Part shown: piece by piece, positions 17,685 to 26,031 of the stretch
Position numbering within the stretch: position 1 is the first letter of the stretch
How the letters are laid out: every line of letters starts with the position of its first letter
Source of the DNA: an uncultured Rhizobium sp.
GTDB lineage: Bacteria > Pseudomonadota > Alphaproteobacteria > Rhizobiales > Rhizobiaceae
Length of the DNA: 64,000 nucleotides
Direction of reading: 5' to 3'
Assembly: GCA_945952415.1 (NCBI GenBank)
Contig: CAMFIF010000002.1
Location: 62,001-126,000 of the forward strand
Notes under the pieces: model-generated
What the model saw: the letters and a program-made list of their open reading frames with translations, nothing else
Database searches by the model: none
Told to the model about the DNA's origin: nothing
Position numbers and translations under genes: made by a program

Positions 17685-18480
17685 ACAGTCCTTCTCGGTC
17701 CGCCACCAGAGCGGCTTCACCTTCATAGCGCTCTTCTGCTTCTTCGCGCTCTACCTGCCGATTGCGGTTCTCGTGGTGTTTGCGTTCAATGCGGGCAATT
17801 CGCTCTCCGACTGGCAGGGCCTGTCGCTGCGCTGGTTTGCCAAGGCCGCGGAAAACCAACTTGTGATCGATACGTCCATCCGCTCGCTGCAGATTGCGGT
17901 GACGGCGGCGATCATTTCGACGGCGGCAGCGACGCTGGCGGCCATTGCCACCACACGCACCGAGGCCTATCGGGGCCTCACCTTTAAATATGCCTTCATC
18001 AACCTGCCGCTGATGGTGCCGGAAATCGTCACTGCGGTGGCATTGCTGATCTTTTTCGCGCAGATCAAGCAATGGACGGGCTATGCGGGCATGGGCTACC
18101 TGATCGCAGCGCATACGGCATTCTGCGTTCCCTTTGCCTATCTGCCGATCCGGGCGCGCCTGGAGAACATGGACGAGACGCTGGAGCGTGCAGCAGCCGA
18201 CCTTTATGCGACGCCCCTCCAGGCCTTCCGTCACGTAACGCTGCCGCTGCTTTGGCCGGGTATCCTGGCCGGGATGATGCTCGCCTTCGTCATCTCGCTG
18301 GATGACGTGGTGATCACCCAGTTCGTGAAGATGGCGGGGCAGGATACGCTGCCGACCTACATGCTCGGCCAGTTGCGCCGGGCGATCACCCCCGAGATGA
18401 ACGCGATTTCCACCGTCTTCCTGGTGCTGTCGGTCGCGGTCGTCACCGTCTTCTTCTTCGTCAACAGAAAACAAGCCTGA
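17677..18480 (+). CDS. ABC transporter permease, PotC type
   Basis: A 267-residue permease. The ATG at 17677 overlaps the end of the upstream permease by 8 bases (ATGGCTAA) and has GGGAGGCG upstream; the longer frame starting at 17626 runs inside the first permease and is not used. It has about six helices and the EAA loop AAADLYATPLQAFRHVTLPL, ending in VFFFVNRKQA. It pairs with the PotB-type protein to form the channel. Confidence 0.94.
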   Translation: MAKQSFSVRHQSGFTFIALFCFFALYLPIAVLVVFAFNAGNSLSDWQGLSLRWFAKAAENQLVIDTSIRSLQIAVTAAIISTAAATLAAIATTRTEAYRGLTFKYAFINLPLMVPEIVTAVALLIFFAQIKQWTGYAGMGYLIAAHTAFCVPFAYLPIRARLENMDETLERAAADLYATPLQAFRHVTLPLLWPGILAGMMLAFVISLDDVVITQFVKMAGQDTLPTYMLGQLRRAITPEMNAISTVFLVLSVAVVTVFFFVNRKQA

Positions 18481-18502
18481 CCATAAAGAGAGGAACTGAC
18501 CC

Positions 18503-19537
18503 ATGAAAAGAACAGGATCCATTGCACTGGCGCTGGCGGCGCTGATGGCTTCCGCGACCTTCGCGGCTGCCGATGGCGAACTGAACATCTATAACTGGGG
18601 CAATTATACGAGCCCGGACCTGATCAAGAAGTTCGAGCAGAAGTATAATGTGAAGGTGACCATCACCGATTACGACTCGAACGATACGGCGCTGGCCAAG
18701 GTGCGCGCCGGCGGCCATGGCTTCGACATTGCCGTTCCCTCGCAGTCCTTCATCCCCACCTGGATCAATGAGGGCCTGCTGCTCGAGACCAATCCGGGCC
18801 AGATGGAGAACGCCAAGAACATCGCCCCCGAATGGCAGAACCCGGACTTCGACCCCGGCCGCAAATATTCCGTTCCGTGGCAGCTCGGCACGGTCGGCGT
18901 TTCGGTCAACACCGACGTCTACAAGGGCGACATCAACACCTGGGGCATCATCTTCGATACGCCTGAGGAGCTGAAGGGCAAGGTGAACGTGGTTCCCGAG
19001 ATGAACGACGTCATCTATGCCGCGATCAAGTGGAACGGCGGCAAGATCTGCGACAATGACAAGGAACTGCTGAAGAAGGTTCGCGACACGCTGGTCAACT
19101 CCAAGCCGAACTGGATTGCCATGGAATATTCGACCGTCGAGAAGATGACGGCCGGCGACTATGCCGCGACCTCCGACTGGAACGGCTCGGCCCTTCGCCA
19201 GCGCCTCGCCAAGCCTTCGATCAAGTACGGCTATCCGAAGGAAGGCATCAATTCCTGGTCGGATAACGTGGTGGTCCTCAAGGATGCGAAGAACGTGGAG
19301 AACGCCAAGCTCTTCCAGAACTTCATCATGGATCCGGAAAACGCCGCCATGATCTCAGCCTTCGCCCGCTATGCGAACGGCATTAGCGGTTCGGAAAAGT
19401 TCATGCCCGAGGACATGAAGGGCGCACCGGAGCTCACCGTTCCGGCCGAGATGAAGGACAAGGTCGATCTCATGAAGATGTGCGATCCGGCCACCCAGGA
19501 AATCTACACCAAGATCTGGACCGAACTGCAGAAGTAA
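18503..19537 (+). CDS. polyamine-type ABC transporter substrate-binding protein (PotD/PotF-like)
   Basis: A 344-residue periplasmic binding protein. The signal peptide MKRTGSIALALAALMASATF precedes a probable cleavage after FAAA. The mature start DGELNIYNWGNYTSPDLIKK (YNWxxY) is the hallmark of PotD/PotF-like proteins. Further family features are DSNDTALAKVRAGGHGFDI and AATSDWNGSALRQRL. It closes the four-gene transporter operon. The adjacent acetylpolyamine amidohydrolase gene supports a polyamine or acetylated-polyamine ligand, but the ligand is inferred. Confidence 0.93.
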   Translation: MKRTGSIALALAALMASATFAAADGELNIYNWGNYTSPDLIKKFEQKYNVKVTITDYDSNDTALAKVRAGGHGFDIAVPSQSFIPTWINEGLLLETNPGQMENAKNIAPEWQNPDFDPGRKYSVPWQLGTVGVSVNTDVYKGDINTWGIIFDTPEELKGKVNVVPEMNDVIYAAIKWNGGKICDNDKELLKKVRDTLVNSKPNWIAMEYSTVEKMTAGDYAATSDWNGSALRQRLAKPSIKYGYPKEGINSWSDNVVVLKDAKNVENAKLFQNFIMDPENAAMISAFARYANGISGSEKFMPEDMKGAPELTVPAEMKDKVDLMKMCDPATQEIYTKIWTELQK

Positions 19538-19552
19538 GGGCGCGATGGAACC

Positions 19553-19745
19553 TATTGCCCCTCCCCCTTGTGGGGAGGGACCTTCCGGTTTTCAGAAGCA
19601 GGCCTTCATCCGTGCCGCCCCCTCACCCGGCGCTTGCGCGCCACCCTCTCCCCGCTGGCGAGAGGAGGGAGTATGTGGCCGGCGCTGCGGATCTCTTCTC
19701 CCCACCGGGGAGAAGGTGCCGGCAGGCGGATGAGGGGGCCGCTCA
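19553..19745. repeat. RIME-like palindromic intergenic element
   Basis: The gap between the binding-protein gene and the next gene is filled by nested inverted repeats: CCTCCCCCTTGTGGGGAGG, CTCTCCCCGCTGGCGAGAG and CTTCTCCCCACCGGGGAGAAG. The outer arms are GCCGCCCCCTCA and TGAGGGGGCCGC. This style matches Rhizobium-specific intergenic mosaic elements (RIME) as I remember them. It may form a stable RNA structure separating the operon from the downstream gene. Confidence 0.6.
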
Positions 19746-19769
19746 TCTTTCCATCGATTGGGAGCAATC

Positions 19770-20801
19770 ATGAAGTCAGTCTATTCGCCGCGCCACATGG
19801 GTCACTCCGGCAATGTGGAACTGGTCGCAGGCGCGATCGTGCCGGCATTCGAAATGCCCTCGCGGGCGGAATTCATCCATGAGCGGCTGAAGGAGACGGG
19901 ACTTGGCCCCATCCTCGCGCCGGAAGAGCACGATCTTTCCACCGCCGCCCGGGTGCACAAGCAGAATTATCTCGATTTCCTGCCGACCGTCTGGGACCGC
20001 TGGACGGCGCTGGGGCGCGATGGCACGGCGCTTCCCTATACCTGGCCGACGCGGGGGCTTCGGCAGGATGTCATCCCCGAGCATCTCGATGCGCAGCTCG
20101 GCTATTATTCCTTCGATGCCGGCATCGGCTTCGTGAAGGGCACGTGGGATGCGATCAAGTCCTCCCATGACGTGGCCCTGACGGCGGCTGGCCTTGTCAA
20201 TGCGGGCGAACGGTCCGCCTTCGCGCTCTGCCGTCCGCCGGGCCACCATGCGGGCTCGGATTTCATGGCGGGCTATTGCTTCATCAACAATGCGGCGGTG
20301 GCGGCCCAGTGGTTCCTGGACAAGGGTGCCAAGCGCGTATCGATCCTCGATGTCGACTATCACCACGGCAACGGCACGCAGGAAATCTTCTACCGCCGTT
20401 CCGACGTGCAGGTGATCAACCTGCATGGCGACCCGAACGACGAGTATCCCTATTTCCTCGGCTTTGCGGAGGAGCGCGGCGAAGGTGCCGGCGAGGGCTT
20501 CAACATCAACTATCCGATGCGGCACGGAACGGGCTGGGATCTCTGGTCGGAAGCGCTGGAGGACGGCTGCCGCAAGCTCGCCGACTACGCGCCCGATGTC
20601 GTGGTGGTTTCGCTCGGCGTCGATACCTTCGAGAAGGACCCGATCAGCAAGTTCCGGCTGAAGACCGAGCACTACCCGCTGATCGGCGCCCGCATCGCCA
20701 AGCTTGGCCTGCCCACCCTCTTCGTGATGGAAGGCGGCTATGCGGTTGCCGAAATCGCCGTCAATGCCGTCGGCGTGTTGCAGGGCTTCGAGGGAGCTTG
20801 A
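19770..20801 (+). CDS. histone deacetylase-family protein, acetylpolyamine amidohydrolase type
   Basis: A 343-residue zinc hydrolase of the class II histone deacetylase/acetylpolyamine amidohydrolase family, which removes acetyl groups from acetylated polyamines. The sequence has CRPPGHHAGSDFMAGYCFIN with the catalytic His pair, the zinc site SILDVDYHHGNGTQEIF, and SLGVDTFEKDPIS with the third ligand. The ATG at 19770 is preceded by GGGAG, while the frame opening at 19758 has none. It follows the polyamine-type importer, so uptake and deacetylation of acetylpolyamines is a coherent reading (inference). A strong terminator follows at 20822-20845. Confidence 0.93.
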   Translation: MKSVYSPRHMGHSGNVELVAGAIVPAFEMPSRAEFIHERLKETGLGPILAPEEHDLSTAARVHKQNYLDFLPTVWDRWTALGRDGTALPYTWPTRGLRQDVIPEHLDAQLGYYSFDAGIGFVKGTWDAIKSSHDVALTAAGLVNAGERSAFALCRPPGHHAGSDFMAGYCFINNAAVAAQWFLDKGAKRVSILDVDYHHGNGTQEIFYRRSDVQVINLHGDPNDEYPYFLGFAEERGEGAGEGFNINYPMRHGTGWDLWSEALEDGCRKLADYAPDVVVVSLGVDTFEKDPISKFRLKTEHYPLIGARIAKLGLPTLFVMEGGYAVAEIAVNAVGVLQGFEGA

Positions 20802-20821
20802 AGCCTTCCGCAAATGCGCGA

Positions 20822-20845
20822 CCCCGGCCGGAAGGCCGGGGTTTT
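20822..20845 (+). terminator. Rho-independent terminator after the amidohydrolase gene
   Basis: The perfect stem CCCCGGCC/GGCCGGGG with a GGAA loop is followed by TTTTCC. It ends the plus-strand unit 20 bases after its stop codon. Confidence 0.85.
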
Positions 20846-20874
20846 CCTTTCCTCAGCCAGCCTTCAGCGGGCCC

Positions 20875-22562
20875 TCAGACGAAGAGGAAGTGGGTGCTGT
20901 TCAGGCCGGAAACGGCGGTGTTGAATTGCACGAGCTGCTGTGCCGCCCCTGCCCCGCTGCCATCGGCATCCCACCAGACCCCGTTCTCGTTGGCAATGAA
21001 ATAGCCATGATCGGCCTTCGTGGCCGCAGTGCCGAAGACGAGATAGGCGGCCATGGATGAACCGGCGGAAAGACCGAATGACGCCGCATCGAAGACGATG
21101 CGATCACCGTCCGCCGTCGAGAAGTCCATGATCTTGTCCTTCCCGCCATCCGCGGAGAAGACGAAACGATCTGCCCCATAACCGCCGGTCAGGATGTCGT
21201 TGCCCTTGCCGCCATTCAGCGTATCGCGGCCGGACCAGCCGAACAGCTGGTTCACGCCCGCGTCTCCGGTCAGCACGTCGCGTAGTTCGATCCGCCGACA
21301 TTTTCGAAACCGGTGATCGTATCGATGCCTGCCGCTCCCGTATTCTGCGCTGTGGTGATGGACAGATTGACGGTTACCCCTGAAGTAAGCCCGCTGAAAT
21401 TCACCCCGTCGACCCCGGCCCCACCGTCCATGATGTCGTTGCCGAGCCCGCCATTGATGTTATCGGCGCCAGCCCCACCCCGAAGGATATTGTCGCCGTC
21501 ATCACCCACCAGCACATCGTTGAAGGCGGAACCGATGATGTTCTCGATGCCGACCAGCGTATCGACGCCGCTGCCGACCGTATCCTGAGGGCCGGAAAGG
21601 GCAAGGCTTACTCGTACTCCCGCGCTCGAATCCGCGTAGGAAACCGTATCGTTGCCAGCACCTCCATCGAGAAGATCGTACCCGTTGCCTCCGTTCAGCG
21701 TGTCACTACCGTCCTGTCCGTACAGGCTGTCATTACCATCGCCGCCGCTAAGGGTATCATCACCTTTGTCGCCGTAAATTACGTTATCATTGTTGTCTCC
21801 AACTATATAGTTATTGGAAACGTCGCCTGATACTCCGGATATGTTCTTCCAGTTCGTCGACATAGAGCCGACACTGATCGTACCACTAGCAGCAGCTCCC
21901 TCCAGCTTGACGATATTGATGCCGGCTCCACCGTCTATTTCATCGTCCCCGTCGGTGTAGATTATGTCGTTGCCATCCTCACCGAACAGCCTGTCATGGC
22001 CTGCTCCGCCGCGGATTTCATCGTTGCCTCCGCCGCCATAAATTACATCATCCCCGTCATCGCCGAACAACGTATCGGCTCCATTATTATAAGCAAAAGA
22101 GCCATAATTGTAGTTATAGCTGTTTTCTACAATATCGCCATAGATTGTGTCATTTCCACCGCTGCCCCTTATCACGTCGTTGCCGCCATTTCCGGCAACT
22201 AACTCCGCATAATCAGTCCCGGTAAAATCGTTATCATACTGACTTCCATAAAATCCCTGGATTCCGTACATGAACTTTATGGGATTTTCTCCCTTCAGGT
22301 CGAGCTTCCTGAAGAAATAGAAAGGGTCGCCGCCGATGTCCCAACCAATAATCCGCTCAATGTTCTTCATCGTGTAGACATTGGCGGCTGACCAGAGGAA
22401 GTAATAGTTTTTATTACGTATTTCGACGCTGTCGTAACCCGCCCCACCGTCGATGCTATCCATGGAGCCCCGGATACCCGGCTGGATTCCGAAATTGAAG
22501 GTGTCGTCGCCCGATGTGCCGTAGGCATCCCCACTATAATTACCCATCGTATAATTCATCAT
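20875..22562 (-). pseudogene. RTX hemolysin-type calcium-binding protein gene, broken by a frameshift
   Basis: A secreted calcium-binding protein of the RTX type, read in two frames. The 5' part (22562 to 21270, 430 residues) has many nonapeptide-type repeats such as GGGGNDEIRGGAGHDRLFGE, GGDGNDSLYGQDGSDTLNGG and GGAGADNINGGLGNDIMDGG, and ends GGSNYATC-stop. The 3' part (21276 to 20875, 133 residues) continues LTGDAGVNQLFGWSGRDTL and ends with the hydrophobic C-terminus GLNSTHFLFV, where type I secretion signals lie. One missing base near 21278-21283 (GCGACGTG in place of GCCGACGTG) would restore the usual NYADVLTGD. Without it the product lacks its export signal. It is either a genuine loss or a sequencing error in a GC run. 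No type I secretion genes are in the window. The middle part is AT-richer than its neighbours. Confidence 0.88.
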
Positions 22563-22833
22563 ATCCCCCTAGTTCAGGCGGCCAAGTGGCCATACGCTCC
22601 TCATGAGCATTTCCTGTATATCTTAATTAAAAAATCAGTTCAATTAGAGATATATTTTATTAATTTCAACCAAACATCCAGAGTTGCATTATTATGGTTG
22701 AACCTGAGTTGCATTGTTCCGAAATGGTACGAAAGGTTTCACCTTCCAGCGGGACGCAGCATATAATCAACTTTTTGTTAACTTTTATAATCCATTTTAT
22801 TCTTTATTTCGAATCTTCAAATAGGAGTCGTCC
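22563..22833. promoter_or_regulatory. AT-rich divergent promoter region with inverted and direct repeats
   Basis: About 270 bases between the RTX gene (minus) and the first paralog gene (plus), much richer in A+T than the rest of the window. A perfect 8-base inverted repeat TTCAACCA (22665-22672) / TGGTTGAA (22695-22702) has a 22-base spacer. A direct repeat GAGTTGCATT occurs at 22681 and 22706. A consensus TATAAT is at 22786-22791, 42 bases before the plus-strand ATG, without a good -35 hexamer. This could hold operators controlling both directions. Confidence 0.5.
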
Positions 22834-23799
22834 ATGCTTGCCATATCGAGTTCGATGAATACCGGCTTGCTGCTGTTGCGGCAGGGTGGCACCGCTGGCC
22901 AGGAGAAAGGATCTGCGGACCAGATTCTCAATATTGTGAACCAGACGAAGAACAGCAGTGTTTCGGCACCGAAGGCTCAGGTCGATTCGAAGCCGAAAGA
23001 GGCGTCGGAGGGAGAAGACAGGTCCGCCGGCTTCCGCAATCCGATGTTGGCTAACCCTTCAAAATATCAGCAGCTGTCCGCGAAAGAGATAGAAGTATTT
23101 ACAACGCAGCAACAGCAAACCATGGGAACCTCTGATATCAGTGGCTATGCACGTTATGCCCAAGATTTCGGAAATGAAGCTTTCCGAGGATTGGCAGCTA
23201 AAGCGAGCGGATTGAATGCGTACGGCGCAGGCTCGATATTTCAGGGGAAGGTCGTTGAAGCAACGACGTTAAGGAACGCGACGTCGGTTTTATGGGACCA
23301 GCAAGTGAAGAATGCCGAAAAGCAGACCTCTATTCTGGTAGGAGGGATAATTTCCGCAAATGCCCACTTCCATAAAATTGATCATATAGACGCCGAAAGC
23401 AAGGATATCGATCCTGCGGTGGCCAGTATTCTAAACAACTATATCGATGATGAAATGGATTCCGCCCGAATGTTCGGGGATCTGTACGATGCCTTCGCTG
23501 AGTCAGCCAACAGTAACTCTCACGGCACCGGCATTGCTGTGAAGGCGCAGTCAGGCGAATACAAAATACAGGCCTATAAATTCATGAGCAATGACGAAAA
23601 ACATGTCGTTGCGGAAATGCGCGAGGATGGCCACTTCATAACCTATAACGAGGATGGGTCCGTCCGTCAGGAGCGAAACAGGTTTGAGGTCTGCGCGGAG
23701 CTTTCGAATGGACGAGGGGAGCTCGGGCAGCGAGCGGATAACTTTGGTCGACTTGCAACGCTTGTCTATACGGAAGACAAGGATCTGATGTTCTATTGA
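22834..23799 (+). CDS. protein of unknown function, first of two tandem paralogs
   Basis: A 321-residue protein that I do not recognise. The start has AGGAG 7 bases upstream. It is hydrophilic with no signal peptide. The N-terminus SSMNTGLLLLRQGGTA is a short amphipathic or hydrophobic segment, followed by a Lys/Glu-rich linker (about 25-65). Conserved with the downstream paralog are GLNAYGAGSIF, WDQQVKNAEKQTSILVGG and the C-terminal 80 residues, with VVAEMREDGHFITYN, RNRFEVCAELS and the end DKDLMFY. GC content is lower than in neighbouring housekeeping genes, which suggests an accessory origin. It is divergent from the RTX gene and followed by a terminator at 23818-23848. Confidence 0.8.
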   Translation: MLAISSSMNTGLLLLRQGGTAGQEKGSADQILNIVNQTKNSSVSAPKAQVDSKPKEASEGEDRSAGFRNPMLANPSKYQQLSAKEIEVFTTQQQQTMGTSDISGYARYAQDFGNEAFRGLAAKASGLNAYGAGSIFQGKVVEATTLRNATSVLWDQQVKNAEKQTSILVGGIISANAHFHKIDHIDAESKDIDPAVASILNNYIDDEMDSARMFGDLYDAFAESANSNSHGTGIAVKAQSGEYKIQAYKFMSNDEKHVVAEMREDGHFITYNEDGSVRQERNRFEVCAELSNGRGELGQRADNFGRLATLVYTEDKDLMFY

Positions 23800-23817
23800 A
23801 ACACCTATCGCACCTTA

Positions 23818-23848
23818 AAGCCCCGCCCGCCGACCGCCGCGGGGCTTT
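23818..23848 (+). terminator. Rho-independent terminator after the first paralog
   Basis: The stem AAAGCCCCGC/GCGGGGCTTT has a 11-base loop and ends in TTT. It closely resembles the terminator at 24902-24934 after the second paralog, consistent with duplication of gene plus terminator. Confidence 0.8.
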
Positions 23849-23914
23849 GCATTTTACCACTGGTTAACCATAATATCGTATATTCCTTATATTCTTGATT
23901 TAGGGATTAATGCT

Positions 23915-24883
23915 ATGATTGATATAACCAGCAAGTTGAATAGCGCCCTGTTCTTGTTGCGTCAGGATCGCAATGCCACTCTTGAGACAGAGGTGCCGAA
24001 AGCGCCCGATACGGCGAGCCGAGATCTGTTCAAGGCTCCCGCCGCCGCCGCCCAAACCGAAGGCCCCGAATACGAGGTCAAGGTTATAGACAATTACGCC
24101 AAGCACCTTGCGAGCAAGGTTCCGGGCATGTTCATATTCGACCTCGCAAAACTCAGCCGTTTCCAGAAGCTTTCCCACGAGGAGACGGAGACGTTCCGCT
24201 CGCAAAAAATCTGCGGCTACGAGGACATGGATCACAAGCTCTCAGGTGAGCAGTTTCATGCCTGCATTTGGGGTAATGCGGAATTCCAGGGAATAGTCGA
24301 ACATATAAACGGGCTCAATGCCTTTGGGGACAACGCCATCTACCGAAGCCATCCGGTGGAGCCCGATCCCGCAGCCACTCCTGTAGATGCGTGGGACAAG
24401 CAGATCCGCGACGCTGAAAAGCGCACTTCCATACTGGTGGGTACGGTGATCGAGGCGAATTCGAAATTTCACGAACTGAAACCGCTCGATCTCAACCGGA
24501 CTGACATTGATGAGGATGTGTCCTCTCTTCTTCAGGTCTATTTCGAATCTGAAAGATCTTACGGTTTGTCAGTTGCTCGCGACCCCGATGGGGAAATTGA
24601 TTACGCCGAGTGGAAATCCGGTATACCCAAAGCAAATAAGTCTGCTTCCGGGGAGTATAAAATCTCGCCCTATAAAATAATGAGCAGTGACGAGAAACAG
24701 GTCGTCGCGGAAATGCGGGACGATGGCCATTTCATAACCTACAACAAGGATGGCACGGTCCGGAAAGAAAGGAACCGCTTTGAGGTCTGCGCCGAACTAT
24801 CCGATGGCTTTACGGGGCGAATGGCGTTTGGCCGGTTCTCCACCCTCACCTACAATCAGGACAAGGACCTGATGTTCTATTGA
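23915..24883 (+). CDS. protein of unknown function, second of two tandem paralogs
   Basis: A 322-residue homologue of the preceding protein. It starts with TSKLNSALFLLRQDRNA, matching the SSMNTGLLLLRQGG start of the first copy. It shares WDKQIRDAEKRTSILVGTV, GLNAFGDNAIY, SGEYKISPYKIMSSDEKQVV and the final RNRFEVCAELSDG ... DKDLMFY. The region of about residues 35-110 and the loop before SGEYK are divergent. AGGG precedes the ATG. It has its own leader of 66 bases after the first gene's terminator, so each copy seems to be its own transcription unit. The function is unknown. No catalytic motif, membrane helix or signal peptide is visible. Confidence 0.8.
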   Translation: MIDITSKLNSALFLLRQDRNATLETEVPKAPDTASRDLFKAPAAAAQTEGPEYEVKVIDNYAKHLASKVPGMFIFDLAKLSRFQKLSHEETETFRSQKICGYEDMDHKLSGEQFHACIWGNAEFQGIVEHINGLNAFGDNAIYRSHPVEPDPAATPVDAWDKQIRDAEKRTSILVGTVIEANSKFHELKPLDLNRTDIDEDVSSLLQVYFESERSYGLSVARDPDGEIDYAEWKSGIPKANKSASGEYKISPYKIMSSDEKQVVAEMRDDGHFITYNKDGTVRKERNRFEVCAELSDGFTGRMAFGRFSTLTYNQDKDLMFY

Positions 24884-24901
24884 CCTTCACAAGCTCCATT
24901 T

Positions 24902-24934
24902 AAAGCCCCGCGCGCAGACCGTCGCGGGGCTTTT
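24902..24934 (+). terminator. Rho-independent terminator after the second paralog
   Basis: The stem AAAGCCCCGCG/CGCGGGGCTTTT is followed by further T-rich sequence. Confidence 0.85.
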
Positions 24935-25020
24935 GCTTTGCCCTCCCCTTTTTCGCGGGAGGCTGATATGGAGGAGTGCCGCGGGTCCGTGGCAGGTTTC
25001 AAGTCAGCGAGGAGTTTTTC

Positions 25021-26007
25021 ATGCGCCAGCATCAATTTGGCCGCCTTCCCTTTACCGTGTCCGAAGTGGGTTTCGGCGCCTGGCAGATTGGCGGGGCCTG
25101 GGGTGAGGTGAGCGAGGCCGACGGGCGGGATGCGCTGAATGCGGCGCTCGATGCCGGCATGACCTTCATCGATACCGCCGATGTCTATGGTGACGGGCGC
25201 TCGGAGAAGATCATCGCCGAGGTGCTGAAGGCGCGCTCCGGGCCGCGCCCCATGGTCGCCACCAAGGCCGGCCGCCGGCTTTCCCCGCATGTGGCGGAGG
25301 GCTATACCAAGGCCAATATCGAGGCCTTCATCGATCGCAGCCGCCAGAATCTGGACATGGACTGCCTCGATCTCGTGCAGATGCACTGCCCGCCCACCGA
25401 TGTCTATTATCGCCCCGCGCTCTTCGACGGCATGGACGAGCTGGTGGCATCCGGCAAGATCAAGGCCTGGGGCGTCAGCGTCGAGCGGGTCGAGGAGGCG
25501 CTGAAGGCCATCGAATATCCCAACTGCGCCAGCGTGCAGATCATCTACAATCTCTTCCGCCAGCGGCCGGCCCAGCTCTTCTTCGAGGGCGCCAAGATGA
25601 ACGACGTGGCGGTGATTGCCCGCGTGCCGCTCGCCAGCGGCCTGCTGTCCGGCAAAATCACCCGCGACACGCATTTCGCGGCGGATGATCACCGGCTGTT
25701 CAACCGGAACGGCGAGCATTTCGATGTGGGCGAGACCTTTGCGGGCGTGCCCTTCGAGGTGGGCCTGCAGGCGGTTGAGGAAATCCGCGCACTGGTGCCG
25801 GCCGGCGCCTCCATGGCGGCCTTCGCGCTCCGCTGGATCCTGATGAACGATGCCGTGACGGTGGTCATCCCCGGCGCGCGCAATGCGGAACAGGCCCGCG
25901 CCAATGCGGCCGCTGCCGATCTCGATGCCCTCAGCATCGACGTGATGACCGCGGCCCGCGAGATCTATGACCGGCTGGTGGGCCCGCATGTCCACCAGCG
26001 CTGGTAA
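25021..26007 (+). CDS. aldo/keto reductase
   Basis: A 328-residue NADPH-dependent oxidoreductase with the TIM-barrel fold. The catalytic tetrad is visible: Asp and Tyr in FIDTADVYGDGRSE, Lys in MVATKAGRR, and His in DLVQMHCPPTD. The C-terminal cofactor segment is VVIPGARNAEQARAN. The ATG at 25021 has GAGGAG upstream; the frame opens 15 codons earlier without family likeness. The substrate is unknown. It is a single-gene unit between the paralog island and the convergent ribN. Confidence 0.93.
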   Translation: MRQHQFGRLPFTVSEVGFGAWQIGGAWGEVSEADGRDALNAALDAGMTFIDTADVYGDGRSEKIIAEVLKARSGPRPMVATKAGRRLSPHVAEGYTKANIEAFIDRSRQNLDMDCLDLVQMHCPPTDVYYRPALFDGMDELVASGKIKAWGVSVERVEEALKAIEYPNCASVQIIYNLFRQRPAQLFFEGAKMNDVAVIARVPLASGLLSGKITRDTHFAADDHRLFNRNGEHFDVGETFAGVPFEVGLQAVEEIRALVPAGASMAAFALRWILMNDAVTVVIPGARNAEQARANAAAADLDALSIDVMTAAREIYDRLVGPHVHQRW

Positions 26008-26031
26008 TCGCCCTTTCCGAGGGTGGCGGCC

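Noticed and set aside
22834-24883. Flagellin-like proteins, from the N-terminal hydrophobic Asn/Leu pattern
   Set aside because: Length, the lack of the conserved D0/D1 coiled ends and the folded C-terminal block do not fit flagellins.
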